Below are positions 8,745 to 15,451 of a stretch of 15,451 bases of DNA, piece by piece. The notes below the pieces were generated by a model, which had not been told where the DNA came from, ran no database searches, and worked only from the letters and a program-made list of their open reading frames with translations. Location: positions 1-15,451 of the forward strand of contig JALRFN010000080.1 in NCBI GenBank assembly GCA_023268425.1, written 5' to 3'. The stretch comes from Burkholderiaceae bacterium (GTDB lineage Bacteria > Pseudomonadota > Gammaproteobacteria > Burkholderiales > Burkholderiaceae_C). A program made the position numbers and the translations under genes. Each line of letters starts with the position of its first letter. Position 1 is the first letter of the stretch.

Positions 8745-9934
8745 CACCCATTAAATTCAGTCAGCGACAACTTGTGGTCGTCGCCGGGGTAGCAGTCGCT
8801 GTAGCCGCGTTTGGATTCGTGGTGTTCCGCATGGGCCCACTGGCGCCCACCAAGGTCACAGTCACACAAGTCAAGAGCGAAAGTCTGACGCCCTCGGTGT
8901 TTGGCATTGGCAGTGTGGAAGCTCGGCAGAGCTGGCTGATGGGGCCCACGGTGGCGGGCCGTGTGTTGCGGGTGCATGTCGATGTGGGGCAGGCAGTCAA
9001 GGCTGGGCAATTGCTGGCCGAGATGGACCCGGTGGACCTGGACCAACGTCTGCAGGCACAAGATGCCGCTCTGTCGAGGGCGGCCAGTGTTCAGGCCGCA
9101 GCGCAGGCCCAAGTGGCCGATGCACAAGCCCGGCATCAACTGGCGACCACCAGCCTGAATCGGCAAAAGGAATTGGCCCGGCAGAACTTCATCAGTGCAT
9201 CTGCGCTGGACGCGCGCGAGCAAGAGCTTCAATCGGCGCAAGCCGCACGACAGGCCGCGCAAGCCAACCTTCAGGCGGCCAAACAGGATGCCCTTCGCCT
9301 GCAGGCTGAGCGTGCTGCCGTTCTGCAGCAAAGACAGAACACCCGACTGATCGCCCCTGCCGATGCGGTGGTCATCAGCCGGGATGCCGAGTCCGGCAGC
9401 ACGGTGGTGGCAGGTCAACCGGTGCTCAGGCTGGCCAATCCGGCCAGCCTTTGGGTCAAGCTACGTGTAGATCAGGCGCGGTCAACGGGGTTGGCCGTTG
9501 GCTTGCCCGCACAGATTGTGCTGCGTTCAAGCCCCCAGCAGGTGCTGGCAGGCCAGGTGCAGCGGGTAGAGCTGCAAGCGGATCCGGTGACCGAGGAGCG
9601 GATCGCACAAGTGGCATTCGAATCTATGCCGACATCACTGTCGATCGGCGAAATGGCTGAAGTCACGGTCAAGTTACAACCCTCCGAGCAGGCTTTGGTG
9701 CTGCCGCAAGCCAGCTTGCAAACACATCAGGGGCGCACAGGCGTCTGGCGCGTGAAAGACGACGCACTGGATTTCGCTCCTGTGCAGTTGGGGGCAGCCA
9801 GCCTGGAGGGGCGTATGCAAGTAATGAGTGGGTTGGCCTCGGGTGACACGGTGGTGGTTTACAGCGAGAAACCGCTATTGGCAGGGGCACGCTTCAAGGT
9901 GGTCGACGCGTTGGTGAAAAAGGCCAAACCATGA
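8741..9934 (+). CDS. HlyD-family periplasmic adaptor (membrane fusion protein) of an ABC exporter
   Basis: This is a 397-residue membrane fusion protein. One N-terminal membrane segment (about 11-29) anchors it. The first lipoyl half (about 60-95) includes VAGRVLRVHVDVGQAVKAGQLLAEMDP. A long Ala/Gln-rich alpha-helical hairpin follows (about 95-200). The second lipoyl half includes LIAPADAVVISRDAESGSTVVAGQPVLRL, and beta-barrel and membrane-proximal domains follow. Such adaptors link an inner-membrane transporter to an outer-membrane channel. The start overlaps the TetR stop (ATGA, 8741-8744) and its own stop overlaps the permease start in the same way, implying translational coupling. No outer-membrane TolC-like gene is in the window. 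The adaptor partners here with an ABC pump, because the next two genes are a permease and an ATPase rather than an RND pump. Confidence 0.92.
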   Translation: MTPIKFSQRQLVVVAGVAVAVAAFGFVVFRMGPLAPTKVTVTQVKSESLTPSVFGIGSVEARQSWLMGPTVAGRVLRVHVDVGQAVKAGQLLAEMDPVDLDQRLQAQDAALSRAASVQAAAQAQVADAQARHQLATTSLNRQKELARQNFISASALDAREQELQSAQAARQAAQANLQAAKQDALRLQAERAAVLQQRQNTRLIAPADAVVISRDAESGSTVVAGQPVLRLANPASLWVKLRVDQARSTGLAVGLPAQIVLRSSPQQVLAGQVQRVELQADPVTEERIAQVAFESMPTSLSIGEMAEVTVKLQPSEQALVLPQASLQTHQGRTGVWRVKDDALDFAPVQLGAASLEGRMQVMSGLASGDTVVVYSEKPLLAGARFKVVDALVKKAKP

Positions 9935-11133
9935 TCAGTCTTGCGGCTCGCGACATTCAGCACAGCTGGGCCAAATTTGTGCTCACCGGGCTGGGTCTGG
10001 GTTTGCTGATTGGTGTGACGTTAACGATGGCCTGTGTGTTTCGCGGCATGGTGGACGATGCGCAGGCCTTGTTGAACAACAGTGGGGCCGATTTGTGGGT
10101 GGTTCAAAAGGACACGCAGGGGCCTTACGCCGAATCCTCCAGCCTGAAGGACGATGTGGTGCGCAGCATTGCGGGCATGCCCGGCGTCGGCATGGCGACC
10201 AATATCACTTACTTCACCATGCAAATCAAAGCGGTGGGCGGCAAGGAAGCTCGGGCCATGGTGGTCGGCATCGAACCCGGTGCGGCTGGGCTGCCTGGTC
10301 AACCCGGCTATTTGCTGGCCGGTCGTCACCTCACACGCAGTCACTATGAAGCGGTGGCCGACATCAAGACAGGGTTGTCCTTGGGCGATAGGGTGGAGAT
10401 CCGCCGTCACACCTACGAGGTGGTGGGTTTGACGCGCCGCATGGTGTCATCTGGCGGTGACCCCATGGTCTTTATCCCGATCAAGGATGCCCAGGAAGCG
10501 CAGTTTCTCAAGGACAACGACGCCATCCTGAACGAGCGTGTGCGAACGGCAAGCAACCCCACGTACAACCGGCCTTCTGCGCCAGGGCTTCTCGATGCCG
10601 TGCAAAGCTTGCAGACCAGCAGTCGCAACGTCAATGCCGTGCTGGTGCGCGTGGCCGAAGGATGGTCTGCACAGCAGGTGGCAGACCCCATTCGCCGCTG
10701 GAAACACATGACGGTTTTCACCCGCGCAGACATGGAAGACATCTTGGTCGACAAACTGATTGCGACCTCGGCCAAGCAGATCGGCATGTTTCTGGCCATC
10801 CTGGCCGTGGTGAGTGCCGCGATCGTGGCTTTCATCATCTACACCATGACGCTGGGCAAGATCCGCGAAATTGCCGTGCTCAAGTTGATCGGGACCCGCA
10901 ACCTGACGATCGCATCCATGATTCTTCAACAGGCGATGGGCCTGGGTGTGATTGGCTTTGTGGTGGGCAAGGTCTCTGCCACCCTGTGGGCACCGGTATT
11001 TCCCAAATTCGTTCTTTTGCTGACGCAGGATGCGATTGTCGGGTTTGCTGCCACGATGCTTATTTGCATGCTGGCCAGCACCCTGGCCATCCGGGTCGCT
11101 TTGCGTGTCGATCCTGCGCAGGCCATCAGTTGA
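9931..11133 (+). CDS. ABC transporter permease, FtsX/MacB (DevC-like) type
   Basis: This is a 400-residue inner-membrane protein. An N-terminal transmembrane helix (about 15-35) is followed by a large periplasmic domain (about 40-280). Three C-terminal helices (about 290-310, 330-355 and 370-390) complete the FtsX/MacB topology of four helices. The start MISLAARDIQHSWAKFVLTG and the cytoplasmic loop KIREIAVLKLIGTRN are typical; that loop is where these permeases couple to the ATPase. The family extrudes lipids, peptides or drugs by a mechanotransmission mechanism, together with an adaptor and an ATPase. The gene overlaps the adaptor stop by ATGA and ends in TGATG shared with the ATPase start. 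The layout adaptor-permease-ATPase matches the DevBCA type of cyanobacteria. Substrate unknown. Confidence 0.92.
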   Translation: MISLAARDIQHSWAKFVLTGLGLGLLIGVTLTMACVFRGMVDDAQALLNNSGADLWVVQKDTQGPYAESSSLKDDVVRSIAGMPGVGMATNITYFTMQIKAVGGKEARAMVVGIEPGAAGLPGQPGYLLAGRHLTRSHYEAVADIKTGLSLGDRVEIRRHTYEVVGLTRRMVSSGGDPMVFIPIKDAQEAQFLKDNDAILNERVRTASNPTYNRPSAPGLLDAVQSLQTSSRNVNAVLVRVAEGWSAQQVADPIRRWKHMTVFTRADMEDILVDKLIATSAKQIGMFLAILAVVSAAIVAFIIYTMTLGKIREIAVLKLIGTRNLTIASMILQQAMGLGVIGFVVGKVSATLWAPVFPKFVLLLTQDAIVGFAATMLICMLASTLAIRVALRVDPAQAIS

Positions 11134-11861
11134 TGGGATACAACATGAACAGCACACCTGGCGGCATCCGAATTGAAAATCTGCGCAAAGTCTATGGTCA
11201 AGGCGACACGGCTGTTGAAGCGCTGAAGAACGTCAACATGCAGGTTGCACCCGGTGAGGTGGTGGGCCTGGTGGGACCCTCAGGTTCGGGCAAAAGCACC
11301 TTGCTCAAATGCCTGGGGGCGATCATCGAGCCGACCTCGGGGCGCATGACATTGGGGAACGAAGTTATCTACGACGATGGCTGGAAGATTCCGGATCTTC
11401 GCGCCTTGCGTCGCGACCGGATTGGGTTTGTGTTTCAGGCACCCTATCTGATTCCATTTCTGGATGTGACTGACAACGTGGCCCTGTTGCCGATGTTGGC
11501 GGGTGTCTCCAATGCGCTGGCCAGGCAGCGCGCACAGGAATTGCTCAAGGCCCTGGACGTGGCTCACCGCGCCAAGGCTGAGCCCGCACAACTTTCCGGC
11601 GGCGAGCAGCAACGGGTGTCAATTGCCCGTGCATTGGCGAACAAACCGCCAGTGATTCTGGCTGATGAGCCTACCGCTCCGCTGGACAGCGAGCGCGCAC
11701 TGGGCGTGATGCGCATCCTTAACAACATGGCACGTCAGGCGCAAACGGCCATCATCGTCGTGACCCATGACGAAAAAATCATCCCCACCTTCAAGCGCAT
11801 TTACCACATCCGAGATGGACAAACGGTAGAGGAGCAAGGTGAGGGAAGAGCACTGGATTGA
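11133..11861 (+). CDS. ABC transporter ATP-binding protein (LolD/MacB/DevA-like)
   Basis: This is a 242-residue ATPase that would drive the adjacent permease. Walker A GPSGSGKST is at 48-56 and the Q-loop reads FVFQAP. The ABC signature LSGGEQQR is at 154-161, Walker B VILADEP at 174-180, and the H-loop VVTHD ends at 213. The D-loop is APLDS instead of the common SALDS. I use the ATG at 11133, which overlaps the permease stop (TGATG). The ATG at 11145 (MNSTPGGIRIENL) is a good alternative, because GGGA precedes it at suitable spacing. An open frame reaching upstream to 10662 lies within the permease gene in another frame and is not coding. This is the last gene of the operon, and no convincing terminator follows. 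Confidence 0.93.
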   Translation: MGYNMNSTPGGIRIENLRKVYGQGDTAVEALKNVNMQVAPGEVVGLVGPSGSGKSTLLKCLGAIIEPTSGRMTLGNEVIYDDGWKIPDLRALRRDRIGFVFQAPYLIPFLDVTDNVALLPMLAGVSNALARQRAQELLKALDVAHRAKAEPAQLSGGEQQRVSIARALANKPPVILADEPTAPLDSERALGVMRILNNMARQAQTAIIVVTHDEKIIPTFKRIYHIRDGQTVEEQGEGRALD

Positions 11862-12162
11862 GTTCGAAATCCCAATGGGAGGCTTCTGCTCATCCATGAA
11901 GACGCCAGTTATGACCAACTGCTTCCCATAATGCTCAATGTCACTTCTGGGTCGGGAGCGCTTGTCACATCCAGTGTGAGCGGTCGATCCTGCGGCTGAA
12001 TCTCGTCAAGCTTAGTCGAACGACTGGTGCTGTAGGTAAAGCGGTCCCCGAAGCCCACACCTAGTGAACGGCTGGTTTTGAGAGTTTCGGCCACTCAGTT
12101 GGCGATCTACTTTTGTCCGCAATCAGCCTCAAACAGAAGCTCCCCGCCAACCCTGCCCAATA
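11862..12162. other. Gene-poor stretch with degraded coding-like sequence
   Basis: About 300 bp between the exporter operon and the sodB terminator. On the minus strand a 61-codon open frame (11909-12094) contains SLGVGFGDRFTYSTSRSTKL, and an adjoining minus-strand frame reads EHYGKQLVITGVFMDEQKPP. Both look more like protein than random sequence but do not join in one frame and lack a clear start. I recognise no family. This is most simply the remnant of a disrupted gene at the right end of the accessory region. Confidence 0.3.
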
Positions 12163-12188
12163 AAAAAGCGACCCGCAGGCCGCTTTTT
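12162..12188 (-). terminator. Intrinsic terminator of sodB
   Basis: An 8-bp stem (AAAAAGCG at 12163-12170 with CGCTTTTT at 12181-12188) encloses a 10-nt loop. On the minus strand a T run follows the stem. It lies about 20 bp past the sodB stop codon. Confidence 0.8.
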
Positions 12189-12207
12189 CAACCGGTCAAC
12201 CGAGCGC

Positions 12208-12789
12208 TTATGCGAAGTTGGCTTCTGCAAAAGACCAGTTCACCAAGTTGTTCAGGAACGATTCCACGAACTTGGGGCGGGCGTTGCGGTAGTCGATGTA
12301 GTAGGCGTGTTCCCACACGTCGACGGTCAACAAGGCTTTGTCTTCGGTGGTCAACGGGGTGCCGGCGGGGCCGGTGTTGACGATGTCAACGCTGCCGTCG
12401 GCTTTTTTGACCAACCACGTCCAGCCAGAGCCGAAGTTGCCCACGGCCGATTTGGTGAAGGCTTCTTTGAAGGCGTCATAGCTGCCCCACTTGGCATCAA
12501 TGGCCGCAGCCAGTGCGCCGCTGGGTGCGCCGCCGCCTTGGGGCTTCATGCAGCTCCAGAAGAAGGTGTGGTTCCAGATTTGAGCGGCGTTGTTGTAGAT
12601 GCCACCGCTGGATTTTTTGACGATGGATTCGAGGTCCATGCCCTCGAACTCGGTGCCTTTTTGCAGGTTGTTCAAGTTGGTCACGTAAGCGGCGTGGTGC
12701 TTGCCGTGGTGGAATTCCAAAGTTTCTTGGCTGTAATGAGGGGCCAGCGCGTCGATGGCGTAAGGCAATGCGGGCAAGGTGTGTTCCAT
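12208..12789 (-). CDS. sodB: Superoxide dismutase, iron type
   Basis: The enzyme dismutates superoxide to oxygen and peroxide in the cytoplasm. The 193-residue length is standard. The metal ligands are all present: H27 in EFHHGKHH, H74 in IWNHTFFW, D157 and H161 in DVWEHAYY. Gln70 in NNAAQIWNH and the FGSGWTWL motif favour iron over manganese, as in E. coli SodB. I chose the ATG at 12787-12789 (MEHTLPALPY), because AGGA lies 6 nt upstream. The ATG two codons earlier is too close to that site. It is transcribed on the minus strand, 122 bp downstream of xseA, with its own terminator. Unlike the stretch to its right, it looks like undisturbed core sequence. Confidence 0.97.
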   Translation of the reverse strand: MEHTLPALPYAIDALAPHYSQETLEFHHGKHHAAYVTNLNNLQKGTEFEGMDLESIVKKSSGGIYNNAAQIWNHTFFWSCMKPQGGGAPSGALAAAIDAKWGSYDAFKEAFTKSAVGNFGSGWTWLVKKADGSVDIVNTGPAGTPLTTEDKALLTVDVWEHAYYIDYRNARPKFVESFLNNLVNWSFAEANFA

Positions 12790-12911
12790 GGTCATTCCTG
12801 AAGTCAAGGTTGGCAAATCTGGGAGCCCAGGGCTCCGAGCACGCCGATTGTAGGTCGGCCTGTCATTTCCTCAGCGCCGTTGCGGGAACCCCCGTGACGC
12901 AGGCTTTGGGT

Positions 12912-14258
12912 TCAGCGCACTTGCAGGTGCAATTCGCCGTCTGACAGTTGCGCGCGCACCTGGTCGCCCGGCTGCGCTTGTTTGGTCGAGGCGATCAAAC
13001 GCCCGTCGCTGTGGGCCAGCCAAGCATAGCCACGTGCCAGGGTGTGTTGGGGCGACAAGGCGTCGAGGCGGCCTTGCAGCTGGGACAGGCGTTGGCTGTG
13101 TTGTTGCAAAGTGCGCTGCAGTGCAGCGTTCAGGGCGGTAGCCATGTCTTCCATGCGCTGTTGGGCAGGCATCAGCCCGCGAGCACTTTCTTGCTGCCAA
13201 CGCCAGTGCAGATTTTGCAGACGCAGCGCATGGGCTTGGTGGGCGCGTGTGAGGCTGTTCTGCAGGCGGTGGGCGGCCTGTTGCCAGCGGGCCTGTTGTT
13301 GGGCGACTTGTCGACCGGGTCGGCTGAGGCGATGTTCAGCGCGGTCTAGGCGCTGCGCGGCTTGTTGCAAGGCTCGCTCCAAGCCTCCACGCAGGTCAGC
13401 CCTGACACGTGAAAGGCTTTGCAGTTCTTGTGCCTGAGTCACGCCGGCCAGTTCCGCTGCAGCAGTGGGCGTCGGGGCGCGCAGGTCAGCAACAAAGTCC
13501 GCAATGCTGAAGTCGGTTTCGTGGCCGACACCGCAGATCACAGGCATGGGCATGCGCGTCAGCGCCATGGCCAAGCGCTCGTCGTTGAAGGCCCACAGGT
13601 CCTCCAACGAACCACCACCGCGCACCAACAGCAGCGTGTCACAAAGACCTTGTTGGAGGTGCTCAGCGGCAGCCATCTCCAGTGCCTGCAACAACTCCGG
13701 CACCGCACGCTCGCCCTGGACCGACGCGGGGTAGATCGTCACGGCCACGTGCGGCAGGCGGCGTTGCAAGGTCGTGACCACATCCCGCAAGGCCGCCGCT
13801 TGCAAGGAGGTGACCACGCCCAAGTGACGTGGGCGCTGGGGTATGGCCTTTTTGCGCGCGGGATCAAACCAGCCTCTCGCCTCTAGCCGCGCCTTCATGG
13901 CCATGAACTGGGCCATCAAAGCGCCCTCGCCTGCGCGCTCCATGGACTCCACGACCAGTTGCAACTCACCTCGGGCGGGGTAGATGTCCAAGCGGCCGCG
14001 CACCGCCACCACGTCGCCGTCGCGAGGCGCGAAATTCACCAAGCCCGCCGCTCGACGGAACATGGCGCAACGCAACTGCCCCTGGTTGTCCTTCAAGGTG
14101 AAATAGCAATGCCCACTGGCGGCGCGGGTGAAGCCAGACAGTTCCCCTTGAACCGAAACCGGGTTGAAGCGCGATTGCAAGGCATCGCTCATCGCGCCCA
14201 ACAAGTCACCCACCCGCCAAACTCGGGTTTTCACTGGGGAAATTTTTGCGTCAAACAC
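12912..14258 (-). CDS. xseA: Exodeoxyribonuclease VII large subunit
   Basis: XseA is the large subunit of exonuclease VII, which degrades single-stranded DNA to oligonucleotides together with the small subunit XseB. The 448-residue product has an N-terminal OB-fold (about 10-105) containing NPVSVQGELSGFTRAASGHCYFTLKD. The catalytic core has LLVRGGGSLEDLWAFNDE and CGVGHETDFSIADFVADLRAPTPTAAAEL. A long Gln/Arg/Leu-rich coiled-coil region follows (about 270-400), and a short C-terminal segment ends in GELHLQVR. I chose the GTG at 14256-14258 (reading MFDAKISPVKTRVWRVG), because GGAG lies 9 nt upstream. A TTG at 14273 is an alternative but overlaps that ribosome site. XseB is not in the window. 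The gene is divergent from exbB across an AT-rich gap. Confidence 0.95.
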   Translation of the reverse strand: MFDAKISPVKTRVWRVGDLLGAMSDALQSRFNPVSVQGELSGFTRAASGHCYFTLKDNQGQLRCAMFRRAAGLVNFAPRDGDVVAVRGRLDIYPARGELQLVVESMERAGEGALMAQFMAMKARLEARGWFDPARKKAIPQRPRHLGVVTSLQAAALRDVVTTLQRRLPHVAVTIYPASVQGERAVPELLQALEMAAAEHLQQGLCDTLLLVRGGGSLEDLWAFNDERLAMALTRMPMPVICGVGHETDFSIADFVADLRAPTPTAAAELAGVTQAQELQSLSRVRADLRGGLERALQQAAQRLDRAEHRLSRPGRQVAQQQARWQQAAHRLQNSLTRAHQAHALRLQNLHWRWQQESARGLMPAQQRMEDMATALNAALQRTLQQHSQRLSQLQGRLDALSPQHTLARGYAWLAHSDGRLIASTKQAQPGDQVRAQLSDGELHLQVR

Positions 14259-14297
14259 CTTGACAAACTCCAAAAAACGGCTTCACCCTCTTGCGTG

Positions 14298-14306
14298 TCA
14301 TCCACA
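14298..14306 (+). promoter_or_regulatory. Near-consensus DnaA box
   Basis: TCATCCACA differs at one position from the DnaA consensus TTATCCACA. It lies in the gap between xseA and exbB, upstream of an AT-rich stretch. Single near-matches occur by chance, so confidence is low on its own. Confidence 0.3.
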
Positions 14307-14390
14307 AACTCAGCGAACCCCGCATCTTGCTGCTGGCACAGCCTGAAGATGCAGATATTTCAATACAAGCCATTGATTTTATTGAATATT

Positions 14391-14419
14391 TTGACTGATT
14401 AAAAAATAGGCAATTTAAA
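14391..14419 (+). promoter_or_regulatory. Candidate sigma-70 promoter for exbB-exbD
   Basis: TTGACT (14391-14396, 5/6 to the -35 consensus) is followed after 17 nt by TTTAAA (14414-14419, 4/6 to the -10 consensus), within an AT-rich block of about 75 bp. It points toward exbB and would leave a leader of about 230 nt. A second -10-like CATAAT at 14588-14593 has TTGACC at only 14 nt and is less likely. Confidence 0.4.
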
Positions 14420-14473
14420 TCCAGCCGCGAATTTTCCCTGAAAATCGACCGCCTCAGGCCTTTGTTCACAAAG

Positions 14474-14482
14474 TTATCCACA
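14474..14482 (+). promoter_or_regulatory. Perfect DnaA box
   Basis: TTATCCACA is an exact match to the high-affinity DnaA box. It follows TTGTTCACA (14462-14470), a two-mismatch relative, with only 3 nt between them. The pair lies about 45 bp downstream of the AT-rich block and upstream of exbB. It could be a DnaA-regulated promoter element or a titration site; function is inference. Confidence 0.5.
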
Positions 14483-14654
14483 AAAATTGGGGGTAACTCA
14501 GCGCCGCGCGCGGGCGACCGGATGGGGGGCGCCTGGGGCCACCGAGCCAGGCCTCCCGTGCTCACCTTTGACCCTTTGCGCATTGGTCATAATGCCGCCT
14601 TAGGCGGGCCGTTTTCTGGGGCGCGCCACCGCCAGCGTCAGGAGTGCAGTCAAG

Positions 14655-15311
14655 GTGTGGTCCATCATACAAGCGGCCGGATGGCCAATCTGGCCGTTGA
14701 TTTTGTTTTCCATCGCGGCATTGGCCATCGTCATTGAGCGCGCGATTGCCTTGCGCCGCGCCCACGTGTTGCCAGAAGGACTGCGCGAAGAGGTCACCAA
14801 TGCCTGTCTCAAAGGGCTTCCGCCATTGGGCAACATCGCGGCGATCAGCGACCGTTCAGTTCTTGGCCAATTGTTGACCTATGCCCTGCGCGCCCTGCAC
14901 GAACACCCCCACATGACGCCCGAAGGTTGGCGCGTGGCTTTTGAAGAAGCCGGGCGCTTGGCGCAAAGCCGCATGCAGCGCTACCTCGGCGCCTTGGGCA
15001 CGGTGGCCTCTGCCGCCCCCTTGCTGGGTTTGCTCGGCACTGTGATCGGGATGATTGACATTTTTGCCAGCCAGTCAGCGGGCACTGCCGGCAGTGCAGA
15101 CCCTGCGCAGTTGGCCCACGGCATTTCCGTGGCGCTCTACAACACGGCGTTTGGTTTGATGGTGGCGGTGCCCAGTTTGATCGCCTGGCGGGTCTTGCGG
15201 GCCAAAGTCGAGGCCTACACCCTGGAGCTGGAATTGGAAGCCGAGCGCTTTTGGCGCGCAGCGACCCCATACGTTTGCCGCCGCCCGAGCGCCCCGGGAC
15301 CACGTCGATGA
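14655..15311 (+). CDS. exbB: MotA/TolQ/ExbB proton channel family protein
   Basis: This is a 218-residue inner-membrane protein of the ExbB/TolQ family, which with ExbD uses the proton motive force to energise outer-membrane transport through TonB. Membrane segments are at about 10-27, 110-130 and 155-180. The family core ALGTVASAAPLLGLLGTVIGMI precedes GISVALYNTAFGLMVAVPSLIAW. The start is a GTG at 14655 (V-WSIIQAAGWP) with AGGAG 10 nt upstream. The stop overlaps the exbD start (ATGA, 15308-15311), which implies translational coupling. In related Comamonadaceae this pair precedes lpxK. The protein looks intact. TolQ is the alternative name, but the order after xseA and the short 218-residue length favour ExbB. 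Confidence 0.9.
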   Translation: MWSIIQAAGWPIWPLILFSIAALAIVIERAIALRRAHVLPEGLREEVTNACLKGLPPLGNIAAISDRSVLGQLLTYALRALHEHPHMTPEGWRVAFEEAGRLAQSRMQRYLGALGTVASAAPLLGLLGTVIGMIDIFASQSAGTAGSADPAQLAHGISVALYNTAFGLMVAVPSLIAWRVLRAKVEAYTLELELEAERFWRAATPYVCRRPSAPGPRR

Positions 15312-15424
15312 AATTCAACCGCAAGCCAGCCGATGCACCGGAGATCAACCTGATCCCCTTCATCGACATTTTGTTGGTGGTGCTGATTTTTTTGGTCTTG
15401 ACGAGGAAGATATTGAATCTTTAA
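15308..15424 (+). pseudogene. exbD: ExbD/TolR family protein, truncated after about 32 codons
   Basis: The frame starts normally at the ATG overlapping the exbB stop and reads MKFNRKPADAPEINLIPFID. The expected membrane segment ILLVVLIFLVLT follows, including the Asp that carries protons in this family. After codon 32 (about 15401) the sequence no longer resembles ExbD; it reads RKILNL and stops at 15422-15424. ExbD proteins are normally about 135-145 residues, so the periplasmic domain is missing. The base composition drops from about 60% to about 37% GC at the same point. The gene is therefore either interrupted by foreign DNA or joined to unrelated sequence in assembly. The N-terminal identity is secure; the nature of the break is not. 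Confidence 0.75.
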
Positions 15425-15451
15425 TGGAGGACTACTCATATGACGAAGAGT

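Noticed and set aside
10662..11132. Upstream in-frame extension of the ABC ATPase
   Set aside because: This part lies inside the permease gene in another frame and is rich in His/Arg/Cys. The ATPase family begins near GIRIENLRKVYG, so the start is at 11133 or 11145.
14251..14583. Minus-strand 110-codon frame across the xseA/exbB gap
   Set aside because: It overlaps the xseA start, the DnaA boxes and the AT-rich block. Composition is unlike the surrounding genes and no family is recognised.

Overview
The window reads as a chromosomal segment of a GC-rich betaproteobacterium of the order Burkholderiales, most likely a Comamonadaceae relative. The evidence is the protein style of ClpA, ClpS, Icd, XseA, SodB and ExbB, and the gene order xseA / exbB-exbD. 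No rRNA or tRNA gene and no CRISPR array is visible. Family names rest on motifs read by eye, not on database searches.

Layout. Positions 1-2068 (minus): the 5' two thirds of clpA, running off the left edge, preceded by clpS; together these are the unfoldase and N-degron adaptor of the ClpAP protease. Positions 2171-3473 (minus): icd, the NADP-type isocitrate dehydrogenase, ending in a clear intrinsic terminator. Positions 3687-6505 (minus): a tight two-gene operon of a Rieske non-haem iron oxygenase and a glutamine synthetase-like ligase, a pairing that recalls amine catabolism started by gamma-glutamylation. Positions 6612-7118 (plus): an exported DUF192 protein.

Positions 7119 to about 12160 look like an accessory insertion. 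It opens with structured non-coding DNA, the 3' end of a histidine kinase gene, and the frameshifted 3' end of a tyrosine recombinase. These are followed by a complete four-gene plus-strand operon: a TetR regulator, a HlyD-type adaptor, an FtsX/MacB-type permease and an ABC ATPase. The four genes overlap at their start and stop codons, and a perfect 20-bp palindrome lies just upstream of the regulator. Together they form a plausible autoregulated DevBCA-type exporter of unknown substrate. The island closes with about 300 bp of gene debris.

Positions 12163-14258 (minus) return to core genes: sodB with its own terminator, and xseA. An AT-rich intergenic region with a perfect DnaA box separates xseA from the plus-strand exbB-exbD pair. 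The exbD frame is normal for about 32 codons and then changes abruptly into AT-rich sequence with a stop. This marks either a mobile insertion or an assembly chimera at the right edge of the window.
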